From Coleophoma eucalyptorum (Eukaryota > Ascomycota > Leotiomycetes > Helotiales > Dermateaceae): a stretch of 64,000 nt of DNA. The notes below the pieces were generated by a model, which was not told where the DNA came from, ran no database searches, and saw nothing but the letters and a program-made list of their open reading frames with translations. The position numbers and the translations under genes are program-made. Of this stretch, positions 1-11,148 are shown piece after piece (the stretch's first letter is position 1; every line of letters starts with the position of its first letter). The stretch lies in the NCBI GenBank assembly GCA_026120035.1, contig JALRME010000017.1, forward strand, positions 682,001 through 746,000, written 5' to 3'.

Positions 1-266
1 GAGCGTACCGGACACGCTGTTTTGGGAACAGAGAGGATCCCGGGACTGGCAGTGCTAGTAGTGCTTTGGGCTGTTGGTTGGCCTTGCAGGAGAGCAAGGA
101 GCTAGGCGCTGGTCCTTTCACGTATGCGTTTGCACAGGGTGTGGAGATGGGGAAGTGCAATGATATCGGTGTGGAGGTTACGCGGAATGCTGCGGGAGAT
201 GGCATTGAGAAGGTCTTGCTGAGCGGGCCTGCTACAAAGGTGATGGAGGGAACTCTTGAAGTTTGA
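1..266 (+). CDS. PhzF-family isomerase/epimerase-like protein, 3' end only
   Basis: This is the C-terminal part of a protein cut by the left window edge; the frame is open from base 3 to a TGA at 264-266. It reads CFGNREDPGTGSASSALGC and then a segment with QGVEMGK. The first matches the glycine-rich EDPATGSA-type signature near the C-terminal half of phenazine-biosynthesis PhzF-like proteins, and the second the usual QG.EMGR motif that follows it. The last residues (LLSGPATKVMEGTLEV) fit the family's closing strand. Known members are small isomerases or epimerases, but the substrate of most fungal members is unknown. The N-terminal lobe with its catalytic acidic residue lies outside the window. 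The downstream neighbour is a convergent LaeA-like methyltransferase. Confidence 0.8.
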   Translation, partial: AYRTRCFGNREDPGTGSASSALGCWLALQESKELGAGPFTYAFAQGVEMGKCNDIGVEVTRNAAGDGIEKVLLSGPATKVMEGTLEV

Positions 267-644
267 GTTGTTGAATTTTGGGTTTGATTTTTAGCGTCGG
301 TTTTAAAGGTCATTGGCATTTGATGTTCAACTCATCAAGCTGGATGCTTCAAGCTCAGCTCGTTGCCCTAGCTGATAGGTCAAAAGTTATTGTATTTCAA
401 GTGCTGTTTCTATCAGAAACTTCTTTCTGACTTGCTTTTTAAGCGCGACATCTATGCATAAATAGTTCTATGATTAACCTATAAATATTTCTCTGGTAAA
501 GTAATAGACTTCTATAGAGCTAGCGGTTTTGTATCAAGAAAAGGGAAAGGCTTTCTATGGACTTTATTCTGGCTTACGGCCATAGACAACATAACTGTAT
601 GAGTATCAGTAAAAATCTTGGCCAGCTTTATACATTCGGGTGTC
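267..644. other. Intergenic region between convergent genes
   Basis: This holds the 3' flanks of the PhzF-like gene (+) and the LaeA-like gene (-). It is AT-rich and I see no ORF, repeat or RNA gene in it. Confidence 0.5.
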
Positions 645-1891
645 TTACACATCAACGTAAGAATGTATGCGACGATCTTTAACATCCTTCACAACGTCGA
701 CCAAAAATGCATCAATCTCTTTGACGGTCCAGCCAAAAGCTCTGGAAAGAACAGCGGTGCTCATCCCACTGATCCCATCAATCAAATCTTTCTGAAACCA
801 TACCGAAAGAAACTTTTCTTTATCGCCCTTCGGCCACGGATTGGCCGGCCAGTAGAAATGCTTTTCGACAATGTCCACAAATCCCGCTTCTTTCATATAC
901 TTAGCGTAGTTCTTGGAGTTCAATACCGATCGACCCAGCTTCGCCGCTCCCTGGGGGATAATTGTCGCCCACTTTTGTAGCGCTGTACCCTCCATGGTGT
1001 CATCTACAGAGATAATAGGCATCTTGGGATCTTGCAGCTCGAGGAACCCGCCGGGTGCAAGTGATTCAAAGGCGCTGGCTACGACGTGCGAGGGATCGCG
1101 GAAGCAGCTGAGGAGAGCTCTTCCATGGATATAGTCGAATTTCTGGCTATACTCCCATTGTTCTTCCGCATCCGTGACCTCGAAGCTACAATTTTGTGGG
1201 GTGCTGAGGGGAATCAACCGGTGGTCTGCTGATGGTTCTTGCAACCTTGTATTCTCACTTACTACTTTGGCTGGATTGGATTAAGGTCTGAACCGATTAT
1301 TTTTGCAGATGGATATTGTTGTGCTGGTAGATAGTGGGTCAGTGAGAGAACTTGGACGCGAAGGACTTCAGAAGGCGGGGTTAAAAATCTTATGAGAGAG
1401 CTATTCCTACGTACCAAATTCGATGGCCCAGATCCCGGTCCCCGTTCCAATGTCTAGGACATTGTGAAAATTGCCTGATAGAGGAGCGAAATGAAGTTTT
1501 CCCTCAAACGTCAACTGAAATAGACGATGTTGAAGATCTAAGAGATTTAGTTACAGATCGACTCAAGCATATCTCTTGGATTGGATACCCAATCTATCCT
1601 GCTCGGCATCATCATTTGGTAAAATATACTCTGGTTCAATATTAGCATCCCTTCCATTCAAACTTATCTCTGTGAGACAAACTTCCCGGATTAAAGGAAT
1701 GGTAGGTCCGGCCATTCTCTTCCACGTACTGGGAAATACTCTCTCGGAGCGACGCGGTTGCTTTCCTGTTGCACCAAAGTCAGCGGCGTTTAGAGTGCCT
1801 TTAAATACACTTACCCAATGTCCGAAGCAAATTTCAAACTTGTGTCTTCATCATATGGCTGGGGGTGCGCATTAGAATTGTTTCTAAACAT
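645..1891 (-). CDS. LaeA-like SAM-dependent methyltransferase
   Basis: The predicted CDS is complement(645..1203, 1263..1323, 1415..1537, 1589..1630, 1683..1765, 1815..1891), giving 314 aa. All five introns are 49-91 bases with GT..AG ends, and phases agree at every junction. The order of motifs follows fungal LaeA/TAM-type methyltransferases: ENGRTYHSF, then PNDDAEQDRLDLQHRLF, then SAM motif I VLDIGTGTGIWAIEF near residue 95, then IGSDLNPIQP and CSFEVTDAEEQW. LaeA of Aspergillus is a nuclear regulator of secondary metabolism in the velvet complex, but fungi carry many paralogues of unknown role and this could be one. The start Met at 1891 is the first in phase with the chain; a further 5' exon is not excluded. 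Confidence 0.82.
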
Positions 1892-3665
1892 GCTCCTTTG
1901 TGCAAAAGAACCCAAGCGAATAGACTCACTGCTGGGTCGATTTCCATTCCTGAGTTACCACTCAGTGGAACAACTGAAGAAATACCATGGCTCGATGCTT
2001 CAGTAGGCTCCCAATAGGTTGGTAGAGATTCGGTCATGTTTTCCAGTAGTAACAAACTTTGCAGATAGGTGGTGTTGGCCGTGGGGGGGGGGGGTAGGCT
2101 GAACTTAGCGTCAACCTGGTTCGTAAGGAATGGCAAATTTGTTAGAGCCTTTCATTGACTGCATCTACACCGGATCAAAATCTCAGCTCCACAGTAAAGA
2201 GCAATTAGCCTGAATAGGTTGATTAAAATCAGGTTACAGCTTACGCCGGAGGAACCATTACCCGCTCGTAGAAACCCCCATTTTGTTTTTAAATCTGAGA
2301 TAGAAATTCAAGAGAAGGCTTCAAAATAATAAAATTATTCAACTCCAATTTTTATAGAGTATAAGAATGGTTAAAGAAAAGCTACATAGTCTTTTAATAT
2401 AGAATCATTTACTACATTGTAAGGTTAAAGTGTTAGATCTATATTTCACAGTTAAACTGAATGTCACATGATGCAACACATGACCACACAGTGGCAGGAT
2501 TCGTATATTAAGATTCTTGCTCAATTCTGAAGGCTTATGTTGTATTCTTTTTACCTGCTACAGCTAGACATAAATTTAAATTGATATACTACTGCAGGTA
2601 CATAGTAAGAACCCTCCTAAAGGACTCTTAAGTTAGAATTCAGCCATCCAGTTCTTATACCTACATTGAGGCCCAACCTACGCTTTGACTATAATGAAAT
2701 CAGTGTCGGCAGCTTTAAACCTATGTTAACTAAATGTAGCTTAGTATAATGCTTAATCGAGTCATGCTTCAAAATAACCTAAAATACCGAATAACGGAGA
2801 ACGATTGACCCCACCTAGTTGTTTAACCACAGCTGACAGCTTCTGAAACGCTGTTACAGGCTTCGACATTCTACAATTCCCATAGAATTTCCGCAGAATC
2901 AAGTAAAGAAATATATAAGCTTTTCCTCCTACTGGTAAGTATTTCACAATTTTTCTGCCAAGTTGATATAGAAGCTTGCAGTCATTTCCCCACTTGGAGT
3001 CAGTGTTGCGATGCGAACTTCCACCCCATCCGAGAGCTGTGTAATTTAGTGCCAGCACATGTTTGACCATGTGGCCCAAGATTATCAAGCTCCACTTCAG
3101 ATACGAAGTAACTTTTGGCAAAGAAAGTTTTGTTGAAATAATTATATAGCTGGCCTTCGTCATCAAGACATTGAAGCACACATTCGTTTGAAAATTCCTA
3201 GAGCACATACTTTGTCTTGAGCTCCCGTTGATACCATCGTTGGGGGTTTTTTTTTCAACTAACATGTGGTAGTGGCAGACAAATTGATGTTTAGGATATC
3301 AGCATGTCACTGTATGATCCTTTTGGGAGTGGCTGCTTCCTGTGAATATGAGGAGCCTTAGACAAAGCGGTTGCCGCATACAGATCTCACATCGGGCTCG
3401 GGTCTAAAGTGTAGCGAGTTAATTCCGCCCTGGCCTGTCTGGGAGTGCAACTTGAAACCAGCCATCTGTTACCTGGTGGCCGGAGAAGATCTGAATCAGA
3501 AGATGAATGTGGGTGGCTGGATACTCCAACAACCAGGGGTAACTTCCACTGAGTGAGTATCGGAAGATCGGATTGTGGATGCGGATGCGACTGCGACTGT
3601 CACCATCTCCGCGTTGACGAGCTGGAGTGCAACCACCCCGAATAACCAAGCGAAGAAGCGACACA
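1892..3665. other. Intergenic, AT-rich; no convincing gene
   Basis: This region contains a run of 12 G at 2083-2094 and long AT-rich stretches, especially 2220-2720. A 167-codon open frame on the minus strand (2762-3265) has no recognisable motif and is not called. Confidence 0.4.
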
Positions 3666-3667
3666 CA

Positions 3668-3708
3668 AGTGGTATAACCAAAGTGGTATAACCACAGTGG
3701 TATGACAA
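3668..3708. repeat. Short tandem repeat, 14-bp unit
   Basis: A unit of the form AAGTGGTATAACCA occurs at 3668-3681 and 3682-3695, followed by a diverged partial copy to 3708. The core TGGTATAACCA is nearly its own reverse complement. It lies in a gene-poor stretch between the LaeA-like and LsdA-like genes. Confidence 0.7.
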
Positions 3709-3924
3709 AAAAATCCAAAGATTCGATCAATTAAAAGGATAAAATTTGTTTGATATACAAGTTAATTTAGAACTATACATGAGATCACGGTCATCTGATG
3801 CTTAACCAGTCATTGGTTTCGAAGTTATCTAAATTGAAAAATAACGTGTTTTATTGCGAAAAGAAACTCAATAGTAATGAGTTAAACTGCAAATCTAACA
3901 ATCCGTAGAAGAAGATAAGGCAAA

Positions 3925-4059
3925 TGTTGCGACACCGGGCTTGCTATCGGGTGTGCTACCTTATCAACAGTCTCTCTCGGGAACCGAAGTGTAAGTTTCG
4001 GGTTCACCCACCTCTAAGGCTCAGCCTTACGTGATGCCCGGAATAGTAGCTACCCTACA
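3925..4059. mobile_element. Possible solo LTR (135 bp)
   Basis: The segment starts TGTTG and ends CTACA, the TG...CA termini expected of an LTR. It is more GC-rich than its flanks. The five bases on either side are GCAAA (3920-3924) and CCAAA (4060-4064), a 4 of 5 match to a target-site duplication. No internal retrotransposon sequence is attached. The case rests on termini and flanks only. Confidence 0.35.
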
Positions 4060-4863
4060 CCAAATAATAAAAAATAATTGCGCCTTAACAAAGAATTCAG
4101 GAGACAGATATTACTGGAGAAGTTTGACGAGCATCTTGCAGCAAGAAGAAAGACGGCCCGGGACTAGAATTGAAAAGAGATACGAGCCTTCTCTTTAGTC
4201 TATTTTAGTTGGTATTTAAGACCATTTCCAAACGTACTAATATCACCAAAGATACACCTTTATGATTCTTAGTAACTCAAATTCAAAGTTCACTTCTTTA
4301 CTTTCAGTGTAATCCGCGACTACTCAATTCTTCATAGAAGGCTACAATCTAAAGGGTAAAGGTACTAAAATTTAGCACAGAGTATATTCTTGACAACGAT
4401 TATGATTAAAGTTCTAATCCCAACTCAAGACAGACACTTCATCTTAAGCTAGCATATCTAGCCTTAGTACTAATGCACGGTTTTGTTGAGACCCGGTTTG
4501 GGGCTTAGCTATGTGAGGACTGACCAATAAGTACCGTGCTGTCCGTGCTAAAGGGGAAGAACGACAGTGAAACGGACATGTCGAAACGACTCTTGACGGT
4601 TCACCTTATCTCATTGTCTAAGCGTCTTGGTTAAAGCTTCGCTCCCGGCTTGGCATTAACCACTGACAGCTCGTCAAAATGGTGTCTGATGACATCCTAT
4701 TGCGCAAAACATCCTTTTTCGAGGGGTCCGGTTTTTTGCAGCAGCCCATACGTTGAAACACTCTCACGGAGTCCAAGTGCTCTGGAGGTTCTTTATCTAT
4801 ATTTGATGCTCCTATTCTCTCTGCGTTCTATTTCCATTCATTCATCTCAACAAGTCATCCAGG
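4060..4863. other. Intergenic; upstream region of the LsdA-like gene
   Basis: This is AT-rich DNA leading into the 5' flank of the gene starting at 4864. No additional gene is evident. Confidence 0.4.
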
Positions 4864-5952
4864 ATGGCCCGCTCCAGTATGGCATTGGCTCTCGTAATAA
4901 GGCTCGCTTGCTTAACCGCCGTTGTCGCAGCTCCATTCTCATTCAATGACAACCCTCTCGGAAATGGCTTCCCTATGGTCGTTCAACCGAGTGATCAACT
5001 CACGGCTCTTAACGTTGCCGCTCTTGGAAGCCTTCCAAATTCACCACCTCCAGCAAATGCGCCCAGCGCGGATTCTCTGACGAGTCTGAGGTTAATCGCC
5101 TTTAATGAGCTGTTCGAAGTTGCCTTTTTCACCGAGTTGCTCAACAACATCACGAACAATGTTGCAGGATACGAAATAGGAGGAAAAGACGATGCCCGGA
5201 ACTTCATGATTAAGGCACTCAGTGCTGTCCAAGCACAGGAGGAACTTCACGTACTCAACGCAAACGACGCCATTACTCACTTTGGTGGGGAGGCTATAAA
5301 GCCATGCACATACAACTTTCCAGTTTCTAATGTCAACGACGCAATCACATTGGCCCAAACCTTCACAGATGTTGTTCTCGGGACACTGCAAGATGTGGTG
5401 ACGTTGTTTGGAACCGATGGAGACGCACCACTCATCCGTGGGGTGTCTTCGGTCATTGGCCAGGAGGGAGAACAAAATGGATGGTACCGAACCTTCCTAG
5501 GGAAGGCTCCAAGTGCCCTCCCATTTTTGACGACGAGCACGCGTGAATTTGCCTTTTCTGCAATCCAGGGCTTCGTCGTCCCAGGATCTTGCCCCAATAT
5601 GAATACTATCAAGCTCCAGAGCTTCAAACCCCTTTCCGTCATCACAGCTAATCCGGAAGCTAAGTTTCAAGACTTGACGTTCAGTGTCGAGATTGCCAAG
5701 GAGCAGGACTGGAAGTCAACCTATTCAATCACCTACATCAACCAGCAGAATCTTCCTATCAACAAACCAATTTCCAACGTCAACATTGTGGACAAAACGG
5801 TGACATTTACTGCCAATTTCCCATATGACGCAGCGTCTTTTGGCAACGGGATGACGATTGCGGCTGTTACGAACAGCACCGGACCTTTTGATTCTGCGCC
5901 TGATGTTGCCAAAGCTACAGTATTTGGACCGGGTTTGATTGAGATCAATTGA
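4864..5952 (+). CDS. Secreted LsdA-like ferritin-fold protein
   Basis: This is a single exon of 362 aa. Residues 1-23 are a typical signal peptide, hydrophobic and ending at Ala-Ala-Pro. The body matches fungal late sexual development / Rds1-type proteins with a ferritin-like (Ferritin_2) four-helix domain, roughly residues 60-240. Supporting segments are LRLIAFNELFEVAFFTELL and the later QAQEELHVLNANDAI, where the E..E..H pattern lies on the helices. A beta-rich tail follows (about 250-360). The Aspergillus homologue lsdA is linked to sexual development; no enzymatic activity is established for the family. The gene stands alone, with intergenic DNA on both sides. A second Met at residue 6 would still leave a signal peptide. 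Confidence 0.85.
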   Translation: MARSSMALALVIRLACLTAVVAAPFSFNDNPLGNGFPMVVQPSDQLTALNVAALGSLPNSPPPANAPSADSLTSLRLIAFNELFEVAFFTELLNNITNNVAGYEIGGKDDARNFMIKALSAVQAQEELHVLNANDAITHFGGEAIKPCTYNFPVSNVNDAITLAQTFTDVVLGTLQDVVTLFGTDGDAPLIRGVSSVIGQEGEQNGWYRTFLGKAPSALPFLTTSTREFAFSAIQGFVVPGSCPNMNTIKLQSFKPLSVITANPEAKFQDLTFSVEIAKEQDWKSTYSITYINQQNLPINKPISNVNIVDKTVTFTANFPYDAASFGNGMTIAAVTNSTGPFDSAPDVAKATVFGPGLIEIN

Positions 5953-6992
5953 GTGCTGCGGGGAGTTTCTTTGTACTGCTTGGTGGTGTAATACCCATGG
6001 GAATTAATGCTTTTGTTTTGTAAATGTCACGGTGATTGGAAGGAGTACACTTTACCATGTCACTTTTGGAGGGCCTTGTTATATTATTGTATATGAATGA
6101 GTGTATTATAGATTAATTCCTCTGAGTCTGTCTAGACTATGTTTTTACCAAATCTAAGGATACCTTGATGGGTCATATTACCACTACACAGGATAACAGC
6201 CTTCAGCAGTAGACGTATCCGAGATGTTGGAAATTCGTTATTCAGGCTAGATTAGTCCGGTGTTTTTGAATGTCACCAGAGGGGAGAATCGTGAGAGTTG
6301 CTGCCAATAGATAAAACCCTACCCATCTCTTGCTGTTCCCGAAGACACGCCCTTCAATTCGAAAATCCGACAACAAAATCCAACCTCTCTCCTAATACGT
6401 GCGCCAAGTCTTCTAGTAAACGAAATTTTAGCCGGGAAGTCAACCGTCACCAGTACGATCGCGCGCGAAACACGACCGAAAGCGAGTGGGAGTAAGCTTC
6501 GGTCGGACAACTGAGAAGTCGGTTAAAGGCGAAATGCGCCTCACAGTATCAGAAAAGGGCAGATCTGGTGATGCTTTTACGTAGGCTTGGCGCACAGAGT
6601 TCGCCGTGGCCCTCAATCGTCCCGAGCGGCCAATTCCAGTGCGCTCGCTTGTGGCCCGTGGCTGCATTGTGTGACGAGACGTTTGAGTGCTTGGATCGGC
6701 AGGAGTACCAATTGTGCACGATTGAATTTATGTTGACTTGAGGCTTGAGTGGATAATTGGAAGCATGTGTGCCAATGGCTGGTCGTTTGGCACGGTGAGC
6801 ACTGCGGTAGTTTATCCATCACCTAAGAAACATGATTTGGAGTGATTTTCTCAACCCCAAAATTTAAGTTATCGTTACGGCAACTTAGACCTAAATGACC
6901 AGTCAATTATATCCTTCACGTATGCTGTTTAATGCGCCTTTGAGTCCTAAAGGAAGGCTGTTAAGTTGACTCTATAGCAGCGATCGTAATTT
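5953..6992. other. Intergenic; CpG-richer patch at about 6430-6670
   Basis: This is the 3' flank of the LsdA-like gene and of the convergent SNF2 remnant. The middle, about 6430-6670, is noticeably richer in CG dinucleotides than its surroundings and gives several overlapping short ORFs on both strands, none with a motif I recognise. Confidence 0.35.
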
Positions 6993-8721
6993 CTATAACC
7001 ATATCAGTTTGTCAACATTGCTCTGATTTGTTGTTCCTACCTCTAAATTTCCCAAGCTACTATCGGTTTTGTCTCCGTCATGCGGCGAGAGTAACACACT
7101 AGCCAGCTGCTTCTTGGATTCCTGCAACTGCATGACTTGCTATTCCGACATCAGCAATGTTTCGAGGTGGTATTAGATGACAACTGACCTCTTCAAAGGA
7201 ATCTTTTACATAGAGACGTACGGTAGCCACCTCGCGTTTCTGCCCAAGTCTGTAGATTCGTGCCAGTGCCTGTTCTTCGAGTGTTGGATTCCTATGGCAG
7301 TAAGCTAAGTAAAGAATGTTATAGATAGATAAGCTCACCAGTGAGGTTCCATTAGGTAGGCTCGAGATGCCGCCGTCAGTGTGAGCCTGTAATGTGTAAG
7401 CCGTACTGTTCCCATTTTTATGGGCCATACTAAATATCATCTTCTTACCCAACTGCACCACAAGATAAGGTGAGGAGCATAACACGAACACTGGGATCAG
7501 TTCTGAACTTGTTTAGAACCCCTTGTCGGTCTTTTTGGGGAACCTTTCCATCGAAACGGATGCTACATATAGATGCCTGATCCAAGCCTTTTTCAACAAA
7601 ATCGAGTGTGAGCCTCCAGGCTGAGAAGACGATGCTGGCCAGAGTTAGCTGATGTATACAGAAGAGAGTTACATGTGACGTTACCATTTTATAGATGTTG
7701 GAACAGTATTGAGATCTGCTATAAGAGCTTCGATCTTGGACGGAAGAGTCGGTTCTGGTTGTGCCTGGTGATTTTGAAACTCAGATGCCTCGAATGTTGC
7801 ACCGCCGATGAAGATATTTGCCACAGGGCACGAGGGCCGATGGCCACATCGAAAAGGTTTTCGGCCACTTCTTCTATTATCATTCAGACATTCTGCGCAG
7901 ATTATTCTTAAACAGCTGAAGTAAGGGATGCTTTGTGGTGCTGTTGAATCGTCCAGCAAGTTTTCAGATATGTCGAGTACCGCCGAGCATTGTAAGCATG
8001 TGATAGACTGCATTTCACTCTGAGTATTAAATGTCGATTGAGCGACTTTACTCCAATCAGACGACTGCAATGGCACCTTGTGCCTTGAATGGTACTGAAG
8101 CCCCAAATTACAGAATAGTCTCAGTGACTCAATCTGTTGGAGGACGTTCACGTACCCCGATGTTACAGAGTTCGTATTCAGGGCTTCGTCAATCTTCATA
8201 ATAGTTTGTTCTCGAATACTTTCGTAATTAGCCCTCTCCTCGTTAGTGAGCTGAACAGGCAATAGAAAATCTTGTCGCGGAGGAAGATTAATGGTTCCCT
8301 TCGCTCTCCGCAAGAGGAGACAGGCTGAAAGACGCTGAAGCCTTTGAATGGCATTTTCATCTTTTCCTGATTTCCAGATCTGAGATATATCAGCATCAAA
8401 GCGCCGTGGGTCGTCGTATGGGTGAACCCGTATGAATTTGAGTAGCGGTGCAAGATCTGCCAGCCGATTCTGGATTGGTGTGCCAGTGACAGCCCAACGT
8501 CTCACTGAGTCAAGACTACAAACGGCGCGAGCGATTCTTGAATTTCCATTGCGGATAAAATGAGCTACTACATCAGAGACCATGGTATGAAATTCTTTTC
8601 AAGGTAGCTTACCTTCGTCCAAGATAATTCGTCTCCAGCAAACTTGAAATAGTATTGAGCTCCCAGCAAGCACATCTAACCGAATGAGCAAATTCACGAT
8701 CAGGGAGTCCACACAGCATAC
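6993..8721 (-). pseudogene. 5'-truncated SNF2-family helicase (Rad5/HLTF-like)
   Basis: The predicted exons are complement(6993..7139, 7189..7291, 7339..7386, 7449..7634, 7685..8564, 8613..8721), with consistent phases. Encoded in order are motif II IILDEAHFIRN, motif III WAVTGTPIQNR, a RING-like Cys/His stretch between the lobes (CLQC ... CAECL ... CGH), and the complete helicase C lobe (FDGKVPQKDRQGVL, LTLSCGAVGLTLTAASRAY, WNPTLEEQALARIYRLGQK). The C-terminus ends at a TAG at 6993-6995. The N-terminal ATPase half with Walker A (GxGKT) is missing. In-frame stops lie at 8722-8727, and only about 270 bases separate this from the next gene, too little for the missing domain. I therefore call it a truncated gene. 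The retained half shows no internal stop. Confidence 0.75.
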
Positions 8722-8995
8722 TCACTATTAATAAAGACCTACTGAAAGGCAGCCGATCGAAATAGGGTTATAACTCCCACTTTCTTCAATCTCTTTATTC
8801 AAAGGCAAGATGAGATGCTATAGGTGCAATTTGATATTCTAGGTTCCTTGTACACCAACACACGTCACCAAATGGGCAAGCAGACCGTCCCCGTAAAAAC
8901 AGCGAGAGAGTGATAAAGCCAGATATATATTCATTGGTAACCATATCTATCTGTTCCTTAGAATCAGTACTCCCATCAAATAGTTAATCGGTTGC

Positions 8996-10374
8996 CTATT
9001 CATCGCCAGCCTTCCTTGTCTTATCGTTGATGCCAGTCGTTCGTCGTCTCACCTCATTAGGGTACGGCCTGTCGTTTGTTGTTTCTGGACCTGCCGATTT
9101 CCCATCTTCTTTGGCCTGATTTGACTTCATAAAAGATTTTTCAGCATTTCGGGTTTCGAATGCGGATGGTGACGAGGTAGCGGCATCCAACTGTACAGTC
9201 TTAAGGTTCACATCCGGAGCACCAAACCGGCTGCGGTAACGATCTTTGGATATATCTCGAAGTACATCTGCCTCCAGTGAAGCGACCAGCTGCGCCGACC
9301 TGCCCGAAGCCTTCACCTTTCCAACGTTGAAGAGATCCGCAAGGGTGGTTACCACTACTTGATCGCAGTCTCCGTCGGCAATAACCTCTCCGATGATATG
9401 TATCTTTTGCCTAGAAACTTCGGTAGACGCTTGTTTGCACACTTCTAAACACTGCTTTGAGATGTTAAGTTCTTCTTGTAACCGCAAGATTTCGCTTCCG
9501 TCGTCGGCGGTAGTGTTGGAGCTTATCGAGTCAAGACGTTCCCGAAGGCGACCGATCGTCTCTAGCAGATTATCCCGGTTCTCTTGCAGTGAATTTTGTG
9601 TCAAAAGTTGCGCTTCAAACTGCTTGGATATATATCCTGCACCTGGCTGTGGTGCATCTCCTTGTAATGTCGGCTGCTCATTTTGTAATGAACTGATATA
9701 AGAGCTCGCGCGTTCACAGATGCGGAGACACTGTACAGTCACAGCCTTCTCATCTTGCAGATCTATACTTAGGTCCTCTAAGACAGCTGGACGGTCTGTA
9801 GCAATGCTCGTAAGTTTCTCATCGATACGTTGAAGCCGAATCTCTAGATTGTAAACTGTGTCTTGAATCATCTCACTATAGTCTTCGGCAACTTGTTGAG
9901 TAAGCCTAGAAGCGTGCCTAGAAAAATGTCAGTAAAGTCCTGCATATGAGCAGACATATTTAAGCAGGCTTACATTGTGATAGTTCCCAGGCCAATTGTG
10001 ATCGTCGACTTGTAGTCCGCCAACGTATCAATGAATTCGTTGATATCACCCCTCATAAACTCCATCTTTGTCCAATCTTTTAAGCCTGTCTTCGACTTTC
10101 CGCTAAAAGTCTTCATAGCTTCTTTGAACTCGCAACATACCTGGGCACATCGATCAACAGGGCCTTTCAGAAGCGTCAAAACCGGGAGTCCGTCATTAGC
10201 GGCCACTTCCAGCGAGTTCAAAATGGTAACAAGATCTAGGAGACCATCTTGCAGCCTCCCTAAGGTTTTGTCGCGGCCCTTGTAGCGTTTCACTGTCTCC
10301 TGGAGCGTATTTACCGCTGCAATGGTGGCGGCGATAATAGTCAGCACTGAGGTACTAATACTCAAGGGATCCAT
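8996..10374 (-). CDS. PigL_N-domain coiled-coil protein
   Basis: The CDS is complement(8996..9917, 9974..10374), 440 aa, with one 56-base intron. The start is the Met of MDPLSISTSVLTIIAATI, the usual beginning of this family; an in-frame Met 17 codons upstream (10425) is less likely. Residues 1-135 match the fungal helical N-terminal domain named after azaphilone cluster protein PigL (PF17111 as I recall). Long charged coiled-coil helices fill roughly residues 145-300. A conserved-looking block (GDCDQVVVTTLADLFNVGKV) lies near 300-330, and the tail is polar. In other fungi the domain often precedes NLR-type NTPases or ankyrin/TPR arrays; here it is followed only by coiled coil. No enzymatic motif is visible. 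Function is unknown. Confidence 0.8.
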
Positions 10375-11148
10375 TGCTGAGGCAGTCAGAAACAGAATTT
10401 TTGAAGGTTTAGAGTTTAGGCGCACGGGAGGGAATTGAGTAGTACGATCGAAAGGCGGGAAAGTGGTTGCTTATAAGGCTATCTATCACAAGCAATAGTG
10501 CAGCGTCTGTAAGCGCCAACGATCTGGTCGTCCACCACCAATAGCGGAGTCTTCGTAAGCGCCATCTATTATTACTGCAAGGAAATGTTGAACTGGCATA
10601 GATCACGTGTAAAATAGCTAGCGTTGATTACTCAGCCATCATGGCTACTTAGTATACCCTTTGGGGTTATCATTCAAAACGAGAGATCCATAGATAGTAA
10701 TTACCAAGACGCAAGGCAGCAGCTCAAACCTGGAATAAGGCTTCTTCTGCATAAGTCTATCATCCGTCACACATTGAATATGAAGTTTCAGTCGGTTCGT
10801 CAATTAGGTCCTAGATCATCTCACCATGTTCGATTAGAGTTCGACCATCTATCTGAATCCCGCCTTGTGTATAATCTCCGTAGCAGAGCTCTTAGATGAA
10901 TCCTAAGAACATCATTAGACTCCAGCTTAAGCAGCAGCTTAGATTAAGTCCCCGCAACTAAACCATGCTGTATAATCTGGAAAGCTGCTTGATCTATGGT
11001 TGTATAGTAGACTGAATGGCAGCTTAAAAGCCTAGGAAACTGCAGAACTAGTATATTGGTTTATATACATACAGAACAAAGCATAAATTATAGATGCTGC
11101 TTTAGTATCGGCTGAATTAAGTAACTTGAATAGTCCTATAACCTGGCT
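10375..11148. other. Intergenic, AT-rich
   Basis: This holds the upstream region of the PigL_N gene and the 3' flank of the amino-acid permease. No ORF in it shows a family motif, and no clear repeat was seen. Confidence 0.4.

Noticed and set aside
2762..3265. 167-codon open frame on the minus strand
   Set aside because: It has no recognisable motif, atypical composition and AT-rich surroundings, with no splice or promoter context supporting a gene.
6298..6822. Several overlapping small ORFs in a CpG-richer patch
   Set aside because: They are mutually overlapping on both strands with no motif; the patch is noted as composition only.
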